Assembly (NCBI RefSeq): GCF_001536065.1 | Contig: NZ_CZVW01000011.1 | Coordinates: 1-64,000, forward strand | DNA length: 64,000 bases | Source of the DNA: Candidatus Chryseopegocella kryptomonas | GTDB lineage: Bacteria; Bacteroidota; Ignavibacteria; Kryptoniales; Kryptoniaceae | Direction: 5' to 3' | In this document: piece after piece, positions 9,104 through 24,292 of the stretch | Position numbering within the stretch: position 1 is the first letter of the stretch | Layout of the letters: the number at the start of each line of letters is the position of its first letter | Position numbers and translations under genes: made by a program | Notes under the pieces: model-generated | Databases searched by the model: none | What the model saw: the letters and a program-made list of their open reading frames with translations, nothing else | Told to the model about the DNA's origin: nothing

Positions 9104-10399
9104 AACAATCGGCTTTAAATTGACATACTTTCTCATAACTTCAAGAGGTGGATTAAAATATCCATATGCAAGATGTGGAAATTCTTCCTTTAAAAGTTTC
9201 ATCACATTCTTAACACCGAGCTTTTTTGTATCTTTGTCAATCCCAATTAATTCAAGATACCAATCTGGGTCAATGTTAAAATTTCGCCACTGGATCATTG
9301 ATATATTGGTTTCCCTTATGAGATTTCGCATTGCTTGATATTCTTCAACCCAGTCCGTCATCCCCGGGAAAACGAAATAGTTTATTGAAACCCAGCAATT
9401 AAATTTCCTTGCAACTTTTATTGATTCAACGACATCATCAAAAGAGTAATTATTCGGTCTGTAATAGCGATGATAAATTTCTGGAATTGCGCTGTTCATA
9501 CTTACACGGACACTGTTAAGCCCAGCTTTACAAAGTTCTTCAATTGCATCTGGCTTGCTTGCGTTTGTGTTGATGTTTATAATTCCTCGTTTTGTCTTTC
9601 TTCTTATCTCTTTTATCGCATCTCTTATAACCTCCCAAACAAGCAATGGTTCTCCCTCGCACCCCTGACCAAAACTCACAACGGGTTTGGGCGCATTTTC
9701 AAGATGTGGAACTGCAACTTCCAAAATTTCATCAACTGTCGGAATAAATGTTAATCTATCTTGCGTGCTTGGAATTCCTGCTTCCTGCGGTTGAAAAGAA
9801 ATACATCCAATACAATTCGCATTGCATCCGGGAGATGTTGGAATTGGTGCTTCCCATCTCCCAAGGAAATAATTTCTCGCAGCTGGACAAAGATAACGAA
9901 GCGCACAATTCTCACCAAGATGACGGATTAAACGATTTTTCGGAAACTGTTTAAACTTTTTATAAACATTTTTAGCCACAAGATTTTGATCAAATTGATC
10001 ACAATCCTGTCTTATATCGGGGTCAATTCTAATTGCAGGGACATAAAATTTTCCATCAAGCCATCCAACAGCAGTATAAGCAAAAAGAGGAAGCACAGGA
10101 GCATTGTTTTGCTTTTCATACGCTGATAGAAAAAATTGAGTATGAGCAGGCGCAAGAAAAGCAGCCACCGCCCAACCATCTTCAAAAATTACTTTCTTAC
10201 CTGTTTTTCTATCAAACCCAATTGGTTTTCTCATCGGCAATTCAAACAATTGACTTCCCTCTGGAAGTTCAATTAAATCATCTGGATTTATCCGAACAAA
10301 ATCAAATCCACTTCTACCAGCCATCTCAATTTCCGGGACATCATATATATTTCCATTTCCGTCGCTATAGACAAGATTCGGGACTCGTTTTAACCGCAT
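9095..10399 (-). CDS. Radical SAM protein of unknown substrate
   Basis: A [4Fe-4S]-binding CxxxCxxC (CNANCIGC, Cys192, 196 and 199) marks a radical SAM enzyme. It is followed by the glycine-rich region (VVSFGQGCEGEPLL) and the later barrel strands (INTNASKP, RVSMNSAIPEIY). An unusual N-terminal domain of about 190 residues precedes the cluster and carries further cysteines (Cys133, Cys165 and Cys171 in CALRYLCPAARNY) that could bind metal. I do not recognise the substrate; the closest general resemblance is to the AslB/MoaA-like group without a recognisable SPASM tail. It is monocistronic: divergent from plsC, with a possible promoter of its own, and convergent with endonuclease V. Confidence 0.78.
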   Translation of the reverse strand: MRLKRVPNLVYSDGNGNIYDVPEIEMAGRSGFDFVRINPDDLIELPEGSQLFELPMRKPIGFDRKTGKKVIFEDGWAVAAFLAPAHTQFFLSAYEKQNNAPVLPLFAYTAVGWLDGKFYVPAIRIDPDIRQDCDQFDQNLVAKNVYKKFKQFPKNRLIRHLGENCALRYLCPAARNYFLGRWEAPIPTSPGCNANCIGCISFQPQEAGIPSTQDRLTFIPTVDEILEVAVPHLENAPKPVVSFGQGCEGEPLLVWEVIRDAIKEIRRKTKRGIININTNASKPDAIEELCKAGLNSVRVSMNSAIPEIYHRYYRPNNYSFDDVVESIKVARKFNCWVSINYFVFPGMTDWVEEYQAMRNLIRETNISMIQWRNFNIDPDWYLELIGIDKDTKKLGVKNVMKLLKEEFPHLAYGYFNPPLEVMRKYVNLKPIVSK

Positions 10400-10432
10400 A
10401 ACCTTCGCTTTTGTTTTTTATTTTTGTGTGAT

Positions 10433-10461
10433 AATATAAATTAAAGCACAAAATTTCACAA
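10433..10461 (-). promoter_or_regulatory. Candidate promoter for the leftward radical SAM gene
   Basis: On the minus strand TTGTGA (10461-10456) is followed after 17 nt by TATATT (10438-10433), giving a leader of about 27 nt. It lies in the 145-nt divergent region shared with plsC, which holds no other feature I can see. This is a motif match in AT-rich DNA only. Confidence 0.35.
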
Positions 10462-10485
10462 CTTTATGATTACAACTTCTGACAC

Positions 10486-10514
10486 TTGATTTTATCATCG
10501 CTTTTGATTATCAT
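10486..10514 (+). promoter_or_regulatory. Candidate promoter for the plsC-gatC-kdsB-pyrG-glnE run
   Basis: TTGATT (10486-10491), a 17-nt spacer and TATCAT (10509-10514) precede plsC by about 30 nt. The spacing is ideal and the boxes match the consensus at 4 and 5 of 6 positions. It would drive the rightward five-gene run. Confidence 0.35.
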
Positions 10515-10544
10515 TGTAAAAAACCAACCACCCAAAGTTAGAAG

Positions 10545-11267
10545 ATGAAGAAAGTTCTCTTTTGGCTTAAAGCAGGAATCATTTTTTTAATCACAATTCC
10601 AATGGCAATTTTAACCGCATTGCTTCTTCCGTTTAATTACAAAGGCAAAATTTACCACTTTATGGCAAAAATTTGGTCAAAAATTGTTTTGTCAATTTTC
10701 AATGTCAAAGTTAAAGTGAATGGTCTTGAAAATTTATCAAAAGGAAAGAACTACATCTACATTTCAAATCACGCAAGTGCAATGGATATACCTGCTTTGA
10801 TTTGCGGGATACCTGATCAAATTCGTTTCCTTGCAAAACAAGAACTTGGTAAAATTCCTTTGTGGGGATGGCTTTTGAGGTATGGAGGTTATATTTTGAT
10901 TGACAGAAGAAATCCGAAAAGAGCAATTAGAAGCGTTCAAAAAGCGATTGAAAAAATCAAAAGCGGTGTTTCAGTTCTTGTGTTTGCAGAAGGCACAAGA
11001 AGTTTTGATGGTGAACTTCTTCCATTCAAGCGTGGTGGTTTTATGCTCGCAATCAAATCAAATACACCCATAGTCCCGGTTACAATTCTCGGCAGTCACA
11101 AAATTATGAAAAAGCACAAACTTGAAGTAAATCCCGGAACGATTGAAATCATAGTTGATAAACCAATTCAAGTTGAAAACTTCACAGGAAGAGAAGGGGA
11201 AAATCAACTTATGGAATTAACAAGAGAAGTGATAAAATCAAATCTTGAAAAACAAAAACTCGGATAA
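10545..11267 (+). CDS. plsC: 1-acyl-sn-glycerol-3-phosphate acyltransferase
   Basis: The enzyme acylates lysophosphatidic acid to phosphatidic acid in membrane phospholipid synthesis. A hydrophobic N-terminal segment (about 8-30) would anchor it at the inner membrane. The acyltransferase motifs are present: NHASAMD with the catalytic H76-X4-D81, the downstream RNPKRAI with the phosphate-binding Arg, and VFAEGTRS around residue 146. The length (240) is normal. It is the first gene of a rightward run, followed after 3 nt by gatC. Confidence 0.92.
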   Translation: MKKVLFWLKAGIIFLITIPMAILTALLLPFNYKGKIYHFMAKIWSKIVLSIFNVKVKVNGLENLSKGKNYIYISNHASAMDIPALICGIPDQIRFLAKQELGKIPLWGWLLRYGGYILIDRRNPKRAIRSVQKAIEKIKSGVSVLVFAEGTRSFDGELLPFKRGGFMLAIKSNTPIVPVTILGSHKIMKKHKLEVNPGTIEIIVDKPIQVENFTGREGENQLMELTREVIKSNLEKQKLG

Positions 11268-11270
11268 GCA

Positions 11271-11594
11271 ATGCCAGTTACAATCAAAGATGTTGAATAC
11301 ATTGCAAATCTCGCACGACTTGAATTTAAAGAAGAAGAAAAAGAAAAATTTACGGAGCAATTTAACAGAATTCTTGAATATATGGACAAGTTAAACGAAC
11401 TTGACACGACAGATGTTGAGCCACTTTATCATGTGATTGATTTAAAAAATGTTTTCCGTGAAGATGTTGTAAAACCAAGTTATCCAAGGGAAGAAATTTT
11501 GAAAAATGCTCCATCAAGAACGGAATACTTTTTCAAAGTCCCGAAAGTCATTCAGGTAGAAAAACGCGCAAAAGAAGATGAAGAAAAAGAATAA
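11271..11594 (+). CDS. gatC: Aspartyl/glutamyl-tRNA amidotransferase subunit C
   Basis: GatC stabilises the GatA-GatB amidotransferase that converts Glu-tRNA(Gln) or Asp-tRNA(Asn) to the amidated form. The sequence shows the typical helical start (VEYIANLARLEFKEEE), the DTTDVEPLYHV segment and the FRED turn. The length of 107 is slightly above the usual 95, because of a charged Lys/Glu tail. Neither gatA nor gatB is in the window. It sits between plsC (3 nt) and kdsB (5 nt). Confidence 0.93.
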   Translation: MPVTIKDVEYIANLARLEFKEEEKEKFTEQFNRILEYMDKLNELDTTDVEPLYHVIDLKNVFREDVVKPSYPREEILKNAPSRTEYFFKVPKVIQVEKRAKEDEEKE

Positions 11595-11599
11595 TTTTT

Positions 11600-16996
<5,397 letters not shown>

Positions 16997-17010
<14 letters not shown>

Positions 17011-17410
17011 TTTTGATGATAACTCTTTTTCTTCTTTGTCCGTCAAACTCTGCGTAAAAAACCTGTTGCCAAGGTCCAAAATCAAGCCGTCCATCTGTCA
17101 CAGGTATTATCACTTCATGATGAATAAGCAAACTTTTAAGATGAGCGTCGGCGTTTGTCTCGCCAGTTCTATGATGTTTATAATTTGGATTGAACGGGGC
17201 AAGTTTTTCAAGCCACTCTGTCAAGTCCTGAATTAAGCCATCTTCATCATCGTTTACGAAAACTCCAGCGGTAACATGCATTGCGGAGACAAGACAAAAT
17301 CCCTCCTTTATCCCGCTTTTCTTCAACGCTTCATTAACTTTATCCGTGATGTTTATTATCTCACGCTTGTTCTTGGTATTGAATGTAAGATACTCCGTGT
17401 ATGACTTCAT
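16997..17410 (-). CDS. YjbQ family protein (UPF0047)
   Basis: The 137-residue protein matches the compact YjbQ/UPF0047 family. Typical stretches are [66 protein letters not shown] (the conserved LDFGPWQ core) and the C-terminal strand. Some members show weak thiamine-phosphate synthase activity, but the physiological role is unknown. ATG 17410 is preferred over the preceding GTG at 17413. It converges on glnE with overlapping stops. Confidence 0.9.
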
Positions 17411-17429
17411 CACTTTAACCGATTTTGTT

Positions 17430-19262
17430 TTAGTAGAGATTTATAAGCTTAAAACCAAAAGGTTCAAGTTTGAAATTGATAAATTCATCAACTTTTATCT
17501 CAAAAGTTTTTTCTTCAAAGACATCATAAAACTTAACTTTTCCATTTTTTATTTTCTTTCTCAAAACATCATCAACCTGCAATTTCGTCGTAACTCCCCA
17601 AGTTGAAAGATTTGCAATGACAAGCACTGTTTCGTCTTTAAATTTTCTCCAAAACGCATAAATTTTATCATCATTCAATGTTTTTGCTTTTATCATCTCG
17701 CCTCTTTTAAGAGCAAGTGAATTTTTTCTAAAGTTAAACAATTTTTTGTAAAACGCATAAAATCTTTTTCCTTTTTCACTTGTCGTATCTCTTGACATTG
17801 TTACTTTTTCAAACAAAGATAACTCCGTTGTATCGCCGTATTCCTGACCGTTGTAAATTAGCGGAACTCCGGGAATTGTGCTAACAATTAAAGCGCTGAG
17901 GAGAGCACCTTCTTCGCCGAAAAACTTAACAGCACGTGGTTTGTCGTGATTTTCATTGAATCTCAAACGAAGCGAACCTTTTGGAAATTTATATCTTTCG
18001 CTTTCAAGGACATTATCAAGAACAGATGGAAGATGTCCCTTGCGTATTATCCTTGCAAGAGCGTCATAAACATTCCAACTATATGTTAAATCAAATGCCT
18101 CAAGATGTTGTTCAGGCAAACTACCTTCAGCAAGCATTAAAACAGGTTTAATTTTTTCAAGCTCTTTCCTTGCTTCATTCCAAAAATCAATCGGAACAAG
18201 TTCGGCGACATCACAACGATAACCATCAATGTCAAATTCCCGCACCCAGTATTTCATCATTTCAATCATATATTTTCTCAACTCGCGATTCTCATAATTT
18301 AAATCTGCAACATCAGTCCAGTCAGAATTCGGAGAAATAATTTCTCCATCTTCATTTCTGACATACCAATCTGGATGTTCTGAAATTAGATTGTTGTCCC
18401 ATGAAGTATGATTTATGACAAGGTCTATTATAACTTTGATGTCGTTTTTATGAGCTGTCTTAACAAGAGATTTAAAGTCATCAGGAGTTCCATATTCAGG
18501 ATTGATGGCGTAATAATCTTTTATTGAGTAAGGGCTTCCGTATTTTCCTTTTCTTTTGATTTCACCAATTGGGTGAATCGGCATAAGCCAGATAACATTT
18601 ACGCCAAGTTCTTTAAGTCGCGGGATATCTTTTTCAATCTCTTTTAAAGTTCCTTCTTTTGAATAAGCACGCGGAAAAATCTCATATATGATTGCATCTT
18701 TAACCCAATCCTCACTTTTCCTTGCGCTTTTGTAATAAAATTCACTTTTTAAAAGGTCTGCAATTTCGGAATACTCAACTATAGCAACTGGTTTGTAAAT
18801 TCCACCTGGTCCACCGTGATCAATAACCATAACAACGAGTTCATTTTTCCCCTGTTTTAAAAACTTTGTCACATCAAAATAAAACTCATCACTATATCCA
18901 CGATGTTCTCCGACAAATTCACCATTTAACCAAACGCCACAATCATCGTCAACGCCACCGAAAAATATCGCATATTTTTTTCTTTTGTCAATTCTGTTAA
19001 GTTCAAAACTTTTGTAATACCATGCGATGCCATCATACTTTGCGAAATTTGAATATCTCTCCCAAAACCCAGGGACTTCCACACTTTGCCAATCGCTTCT
19101 ATCAAAATTTGAAGAATACCAGTATTGTGCAAGCCCATTGTCATCGGGGTCAATTTTAAAAAGCCATTCTCCAGTGAGTTCAATCATTGGCTTTACATTT
19201 GATGTGTATTTTGAAATTGAGCAGGAAATTATAAAAACAGAGAGAAATAAAATTAAACGCAT
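17430..19262 (-). CDS. Lipoprotein glycoside hydrolase: GH2-like sugar-binding domain fused to a GH13 (alpha-amylase family) catalytic domain
   Basis: A lipoprotein signal peptide with lipobox IISC (Cys14) comes first. Residues about 30-165 form a jelly-roll domain like the sugar-binding domain of GH2 enzymes ([45 protein letters not shown]). From about 185 a complete GH13 barrel follows: DLVINH (280-285), nucleophile Asp351 in GYRCDVAE, acid/base Glu379 in MLAEG, and Asp440 in NENHD, then a beta-sandwich tail. Retaining hydrolysis or transglycosylation of alpha-glucans is expected, but the product type cannot be read off. It starts 1 nt after the T9SS-secreted protein gene, so the two are probably co-expressed at the cell surface or periplasm. 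The enzyme itself has no T9SS sorting tail. Confidence 0.88.
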   Translation of the reverse strand: MRLILFLSVFIISCSISKYTSNVKPMIELTGEWLFKIDPDDNGLAQYWYSSNFDRSDWQSVEVPGFWERYSNFAKYDGIAWYYKSFELNRIDKRKKYAIFFGGVDDDCGVWLNGEFVGEHRGYSDEFYFDVTKFLKQGKNELVVMVIDHGGPGGIYKPVAIVEYSEIADLLKSEFYYKSARKSEDWVKDAIIYEIFPRAYSKEGTLKEIEKDIPRLKELGVNVIWLMPIHPIGEIKRKGKYGSPYSIKDYYAINPEYGTPDDFKSLVKTAHKNDIKVIIDLVINHTSWDNNLISEHPDWYVRNEDGEIISPNSDWTDVADLNYENRELRKYMIEMMKYWVREFDIDGYRCDVAELVPIDFWNEARKELEKIKPVLMLAEGSLPEQHLEAFDLTYSWNVYDALARIIRKGHLPSVLDNVLESERYKFPKGSLRLRFNENHDKPRAVKFFGEEGALLSALIVSTIPGVPLIYNGQEYGDTTELSLFEKVTMSRDTTSEKGKRFYAFYKKLFNFRKNSLALKRGEMIKAKTLNDDKIYAFWRKFKDETVLVIANLSTWGVTTKLQVDDVLRKKIKNGKVKFYDVFEEKTFEIKVDEFINFKLEPFGFKLINLY

Positions 19263-19263
19263 T

Positions 19264-20958
19264 TCACTTTATCACTATCATTTTTCTTATCTCATAACCT
19301 CGCTGTGTCTGAAGTTTGTAAAGATAAATTCCGCTTGTGGTTTCGTGATCTTTTATATTGTTAAGGTTGAAAATTATCTCGTGTCTTCCAGCAGTTTGAA
19401 ATTCATCAACAAGAACTGCTATCTCCCTCCCAACAATGTCATAAACAATTAACTTAACATAAGTGTCCGTGAAAAGATTGTAAATTATTTTTGTCTCCGA
19501 ATTAAAAGGATTTGGGAAATTGCCAAGTATTTCAAAATCTTTCTTTAAACCAATCCCAACTTTGACCTCGTCTGAAAATTCAAAACTGCCATCTTTATTG
19601 ATCCTTTTGACCCTGTAATAATAAACTGCGTTGTTTCCCACAGGTGAATCAAAAAACGAATATCTTTTCTCATTTGAAGCAAAAACTTGATAAATAGTTT
19701 GATAAAATTCATCTCCGACTTTTCTTTCAAGGATGAATCTATCAACAAAAACAGGATCATCAACTTCCCAGTTTACATTTATTCCATTTCCCTTCAACTC
19801 GGCGGACACTCTGACTTCGGGCGAACAAATCGGGGCAGAAGAAGGGAAAAACTTAACACCATTTGACTCAACCCCCGAAACATTGCCACTTACATTTATC
19901 GTCTCGTTTTCAAACTTTAAAACAAAAACCGCAGATGTATCAAACTTAACAAAATATCTTGAAAGTCGCTCAATCAATTCCTGCTTTGAGAATTTGAATA
20001 ATGCGATCTCGTCAATTGAACCCTGCTCAATCCTTACAACAGGACGATTTATTTCAAAAAGGTTTAGATTTGGGATGAAAATTTCATCAACTTTTTCAAG
20101 ATCAACGAAAAATTTTAAAACATTATCCCATCCTGCGGTTATGACGATATTATGCCATCCTCCATCGCTTATAAATTTCGGCAAAGTTATCTCATATTTT
20201 CCGATTGAATTGCTGATTGAAAAAACAAGATTTCCAAATTTAACTCCAACCAGCAAAAAACTTCTATCAACACCCGACCTTAAACTTATAATGCGAGCAT
20301 TCATTGATGTCGTCTTCAACCAGAAAGAAAGCGTAAATCCATTTCTTGCGGTAAATTTATCATTGAGGTTAAACTTAATAAATCCATCTTTTTCAAACTT
20401 AACACACAAGCCAGCAAGTTTCTCAACCGCACTTTTTACTTTGATAACTAATTGACCAACATTCGCTTCGTTGAAAATTAAAGAATCAGAAGAAATTTTC
20501 ACAGGTATAAACTTTATCTTGACATCGCCAGATGATCTTGCAGACATCACAAAAGCATAACTTCGCAGTGATGAAGAATGTTTAAATGTATCAGCAAAAA
20601 CTAAATTTTGGCTATAAAGCAATCTTTTCAAAGCAGATTTTGAAAAAGACAAAGGTTCAATTTTTTCAGATTCAATTTTTTCAGGTTCAATGTTAATGAG
20701 TGAATCATCAAATAAAAATGCAGAATTTAAATTCACATCGCCATCAATGGAAACAACCACATAAAGCGTATCATCTGGATTTGCAATAAGATTTAACTTT
20801 ACGGAGAACTTATCACCTCTCACAACTTCACTTGGGGATTGAATAAGTGAAATTCTTTGCGAGAACGAATCCGAAATTAAAGTCAGAACAAGCAAAAAAA
20901 CGAGAAAAATTTTTCTGAAATTCAGACAAGACGACATTGAGTTATTATCATCCTCCAT
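19264..20958 (-). CDS. Secreted protein with a LamG/concanavalin-like domain and C-terminal T9SS type A sorting domain
   Basis: A signal peptide (hydrophobic stretch ending SDSFSQ) leads into a beta-rich region. From about 190 to 335 there is a concanavalin-A/LamG-like fold (FTLSFWLKTTS, GGWHNIVITAGWDN, IDEIALF). A fibronectin III-like segment lies around 380-470 (NVNWEVDDPVFVDRFILERK, YYYRVKRIN). The final 80 residues are a T9SS type A domain (NFPNPFNSETKIIYNL, VYDIVGREIAVLVDEFQTAGRHE, SGIYLYKL) for outer-membrane export. The start could be ATG 20958 or ATG 20937 (MSSCLNF); the second gives the tidier signal peptide. The ligand is unknown; carbohydrate binding is suggested by the adjoining glycoside hydrolase. 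Confidence 0.85.
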   Translation of the reverse strand: MEDDNNSMSSCLNFRKIFLVFLLVLTLISDSFSQRISLIQSPSEVVRGDKFSVKLNLIANPDDTLYVVVSIDGDVNLNSAFLFDDSLINIEPEKIESEKIEPLSFSKSALKRLLYSQNLVFADTFKHSSSLRSYAFVMSARSSGDVKIKFIPVKISSDSLIFNEANVGQLVIKVKSAVEKLAGLCVKFEKDGFIKFNLNDKFTARNGFTLSFWLKTTSMNARIISLRSGVDRSFLLVGVKFGNLVFSISNSIGKYEITLPKFISDGGWHNIVITAGWDNVLKFFVDLEKVDEIFIPNLNLFEINRPVVRIEQGSIDEIALFKFSKQELIERLSRYFVKFDTSAVFVLKFENETINVSGNVSGVESNGVKFFPSSAPICSPEVRVSAELKGNGINVNWEVDDPVFVDRFILERKVGDEFYQTIYQVFASNEKRYSFFDSPVGNNAVYYYRVKRINKDGSFEFSDEVKVGIGLKKDFEILGNFPNPFNSETKIIYNLFTDTYVKLIVYDIVGREIAVLVDEFQTAGRHEIIFNLNNIKDHETTSGIYLYKLQTQRGYEIRKMIVIK

Positions 20959-20979
20959 ATGGGAAAACAGAATTTGTTT

Positions 20980-21510
20980 TTACCTCATTTTACGCAAGAA
21001 TTCAAGGCGATCTTTCAACTTTGACGCTGGGGTTAACAGTTTATCTTTTCCGAAAATTGCTTCCTCTCTGCTTGTAAAGACAAGTTCATATTCTTTGCTC
21101 ATAACGATTGCTTCTTCAGGGCAAACTTCTTCACACAATCCACAGTAAATACATCGCAACATATTTATTTCAAATTTCTTCGGATATCTTTCCTTATCAA
21201 GTTCAGTTTCATCTGCGACTACTTCAATTGCAAGCGCTGGGCAAACCCTTGCACAGAGACCACAAGCGACGCATCTTTCAACTCCCGTTTCATCATCTAC
21301 GACAAGAACAGGACGACCACGAAATGAAGCCGGGGGTTGCCATTTGACATCGGGATATTCAAATGTAAATTTCGGCTTAAAAATTTGCCTAAATGTTATG
21401 CTTAAACCTTTGAAAATTTCAGGAAGATAGAGTCGTTCAAGCAAATTCAAGTTTGCTTTTCTCTTTATCTCCCGAGTTTTTGCTCTTCCATCTATTTTTG
21501 TCTGCGTCAT
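20980..21510 (-). CDS. nuoI: NADH-quinone oxidoreductase subunit I
   Basis: NuoI carries two [4Fe-4S] clusters (N6a/N6b) passing electrons towards quinone in complex I. Both CxxCxxCxxxCP motifs are present ([12 protein letters not shown] and [12 protein letters not shown]). The N-terminal amphipathic part ([24 protein letters not shown]) contacts the membrane arm. It lies 21 nt downstream of nuoH. Confidence 0.94.
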   Translation of the reverse strand: MTQTKIDGRAKTREIKRKANLNLLERLYLPEIFKGLSITFRQIFKPKFTFEYPDVKWQPPASFRGRPVLVVDDETGVERCVACGLCARVCPALAIEVVADETELDKERYPKKFEINMLRCIYCGLCEEVCPEEAIVMSKEYELVFTSREEAIFGKDKLLTPASKLKDRLEFLRKMR

Positions 21511-21531
21511 AATTTTTCTCTGAATTAATTT

Positions 21532-22548
21532 TTAAAGAAGAATTTTCACAAGCCCTGTGACGAGAACATTTAAAAGCGCAAGTGGCAAAAGAACTTGCCA
21601 ACCAAGACGCATCAACTGATCATATCTAAATCTCGGCAATGTCCATCTAACAAGCATAAAGAGGAAAATTATCAAACTTGCTTTGCCAAAGAAGACAATA
21701 ACCTGCAAAATTGCAGAAAGATTTGGATTTAAACCGCTGTAAATATCAACGAATGGAAAATACCATCCACCAAGGAAAAACGCAGTGACAAGCAAACTTG
21801 CGGTTATAATGTTTGTGTATTCAGCAAGATAGAAAGCACCGAATTTCATTCCAGAATATTCAGTATGATAACCAGCCACAAGTTCTGGCTCTGCTTCCGG
21901 AAGATCAAAAGGTAATCTATTGGTTTCTGCGAAAACCGAAACAAGGAAAATTATAAATCCAACTGGCTGATAAAAAATGTTCCAAACATTTGCCTGCGAT
22001 CTTATTATTTCATCAATTTGAATAGAGCCAGAAACGAGAACAACACCAACAAGCGATAAACCAAGCGAAAGTTCATAACTTATCATCTGCGCAGAAGCTC
22101 TCAAAGCGCCAAGGAGTGAATACTTGTTATTTGATGACCATCCGCTCAATGTAACTCCATAAACTCCAAGTGAGCTCAATGCAAGTATATACAAAAATCC
22201 GACATTCACATCTGCAAGGACAAGTTTAATCTCTTTACCATCAATCACAAGTTTTTCTCCAATCGGTAAAACAGCAAAAACGCTGTAAGCGACGAAAAGA
22301 GAAATTATCGGCGCAAGTGTGTGTAAAGTTCTGTCCGCATTTGCAGGTATTATTTCTTCTTTGAAAATAATTTTCACAACATCCGCAATTGGCTGAAATA
22401 AGCCAAATGGACCAACTCTATTTGGACCGAGACGATCTTGAATAAATGCAGAAATTCGTCTTTCAACATATGTTAAAACCGCCGAAAATGTCAAAAACAA
22501 AAGTATAAAAATTATCGCTTTTAAAATTGCTATTAAGATGCTTTCCAT
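21532..22548 (-). CDS. nuoH: NADH-quinone oxidoreductase subunit H
   Basis: This is the membrane subunit of complex I at the quinone site. It is a polytopic protein with about eight hydrophobic helices. The family signatures are the RISAFIQDRLGPNRVGPFGLFQPIADVVK loop (read in part) and FAETNRLPFDLPEAEPELVAGYHTEYSG with the conserved acidic cluster. ATG 22548 (MESIL) is preferred over the TTG at 22560, giving 338 residues. It lies between nuoG and nuoI. Confidence 0.94.
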   Translation of the reverse strand: MESILIAILKAIIFILLFLTFSAVLTYVERRISAFIQDRLGPNRVGPFGLFQPIADVVKIIFKEEIIPANADRTLHTLAPIISLFVAYSVFAVLPIGEKLVIDGKEIKLVLADVNVGFLYILALSSLGVYGVTLSGWSSNNKYSLLGALRASAQMISYELSLGLSLVGVVLVSGSIQIDEIIRSQANVWNIFYQPVGFIIFLVSVFAETNRLPFDLPEAEPELVAGYHTEYSGMKFGAFYLAEYTNIITASLLVTAFFLGGWYFPFVDIYSGLNPNLSAILQVIVFFGKASLIIFLFMLVRWTLPRFRYDQLMRLGWQVLLPLALLNVLVTGLVKILL

Positions 22549-22562
22549 GTGCTTTGCCAATT

Positions 22563-24269
22563 TTAATTTTTGTTTATCATTGCTCCTTCATCGCCTATTA
22601 AATCGTATGACAGCCCTTTGAACTCACGAATTGTTTCGGAAATTTCTTTGAAGACATCAGATGAACTTGCGTATGTAAATTTAGCACCAAGTTTATTTGC
22701 AACCTGCATAATCACCCACCACGACGGTTTAACATTTCTTCTCTCTCCACTTGCCCATCTGTCAAATTGAGTTCCGAATTTAAACAATCTTGATAAAGCG
22801 AGATTTGCTTTGTTTATTTCACCAGTGTTCGGTTTTACTTCGCCGAATTTTCTGGGCTTGTAAAGCATCCACGGCTCGTAATCTTTTGGCAAGACAGCGA
22901 TATTTATCTTTTGAACTCTACCTTCAAAATTCGTAAATGTTCCTTCTTTTTCCGCAAAAGATGCGCTCGCAAAAACAACATCTGCTTTCTCAACTGTTTT
23001 ATTCTTATTCGTGGCGTGAACTATTACTTTGACTTCATCAAGCAATGAATAAATTTCATCGTTTAAGACGATATCGTCGTCCATAACATAAACGACTTTA
23101 AACTTTTTCGTCCTCAAACCTTCAACAATTTCATTAAATCCAAAACCATTATTTGACCTCACCCCAACAAGATAAGCACCGTAAGAATTAGGCGTTTTAT
23201 CCGCACGGATCAGAAAGTTATCTTCATCACCATCTTTAACATGCCTCAAAAAATCAACATACTTCGTTTTCAAAACTGACTTAGCAAATTTTTGAAGCAG
23301 ATAATTATCTTCATTTGTTGCATAAGCAGAACCTAAAACAGCAACCTCATCCGGCTTTACACTTTTCAAAATTGACGCAGCGGTTTCAACCGCTATTTCC
23401 CAATCCGTCTCAACAAGTTCACCATTTACTTTAATCATTGGGTTTTTGATCCTATCATCAGAATTAACAGGTTTGTAAGTAAATCGTCCGTAATCGCACA
23501 TCCAGTATCTGTTAACTTCAAGATTCACACGCGGTGTTATTCTCAAAATTTGATTGTTTCGCACCCACAGATAAACATTGCAACCACGTGCACAACCCGG
23601 GCATACACTTTCAACGGCGGTCATGTTCCAAGTTCTCTCTTTAAATCTGAAATCTTTTGATGTCAAAGCTCCAACGGGGCAGATGTCAATTATATTCATT
23701 GAATAAGGGTTATCAACTCTTTTTCCTGGAAAAGTTGTCAAAACGACTCTATCACCCCTTTGAGTAAATGTCAATTGCGGGTCTTTGACTATTTCATCAA
23801 AAAATCTAACACAACGCGAACACATTATGCATCTTTCAACATCAAGAACAATGTTTGGACCAAGCGGAACACGTTTTGGTTTGTGTGCTTTTTCTTCTTC
23901 AAATCTGCTATGTCCGGGACCATAGATGTATGTGTAGTTTTGAAGTTTACATTCACCAGCTTCATCACAAATTGGACAATCAAGCGGGTGATTGATAAGT
24001 ATAAATTCAAGAACCGCTTGCCTTGCTTTTTTGACTTTTTCGCTCTGCGTATAAACAACCATTCCATCTATCACGCGCGTTGCACAAGCGATCGCAAGTT
24101 TCGGCATCTTCTCTACCTCAACAAGACACATTCTACAATTTCCAGCGATTGAAAGCGCAGGATGATAACAAAAATGCGGAATATCAATTCCGATTTCCTG
24201 TGCTGCTTGTAAAATTGTAAGTCCGTCTTTTACTTCAACTGTTTTTCCATCTATTGTTATTTTTGCCAT
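22563..24269 (-). CDS. nuoG: NADH-quinone oxidoreductase subunit G (short form)
   Basis: NuoG is the iron-sulfur chain subunit of complex I. Visible ligands are the N-terminal [2Fe-2S] set (CYHPALSIAGNCRMC and a later Cys), the His/Cys [4Fe-4S] set in NHPLDCPICDEAGEC, a CIMCSRCVRF cluster and a CPGCARGC cluster heading a molybdopterin-oxidoreductase-like domain. The length of 568 is much shorter than the roughly 900 of E. coli NuoG; the C-terminal domain is reduced. The order G-H-I is kept, but no other nuo genes flank it. It is preceded by ald with a 23-nt gap. Confidence 0.93.
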   Translation of the reverse strand: MAKITIDGKTVEVKDGLTILQAAQEIGIDIPHFCYHPALSIAGNCRMCLVEVEKMPKLAIACATRVIDGMVVYTQSEKVKKARQAVLEFILINHPLDCPICDEAGECKLQNYTYIYGPGHSRFEEEKAHKPKRVPLGPNIVLDVERCIMCSRCVRFFDEIVKDPQLTFTQRGDRVVLTTFPGKRVDNPYSMNIIDICPVGALTSKDFRFKERTWNMTAVESVCPGCARGCNVYLWVRNNQILRITPRVNLEVNRYWMCDYGRFTYKPVNSDDRIKNPMIKVNGELVETDWEIAVETAASILKSVKPDEVAVLGSAYATNEDNYLLQKFAKSVLKTKYVDFLRHVKDGDEDNFLIRADKTPNSYGAYLVGVRSNNGFGFNEIVEGLRTKKFKVVYVMDDDIVLNDEIYSLLDEVKVIVHATNKNKTVEKADVVFASASFAEKEGTFTNFEGRVQKINIAVLPKDYEPWMLYKPRKFGEVKPNTGEINKANLALSRLFKFGTQFDRWASGERRNVKPSWWVIMQVANKLGAKFTYASSSDVFKEISETIREFKGLSYDLIGDEGAMINKN

Positions 24270-24292
24270 TTTTTCAATGTTCTTTTGTTTAT

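Noticed and set aside
19733-20455. 240-residue open frame on the plus strand inside the T9SS-secreted protein gene
   Set aside because: Antisense to a gene with signal peptide, LamG-like fold and sorting domain; composition is that of reverse-complemented coding sequence.
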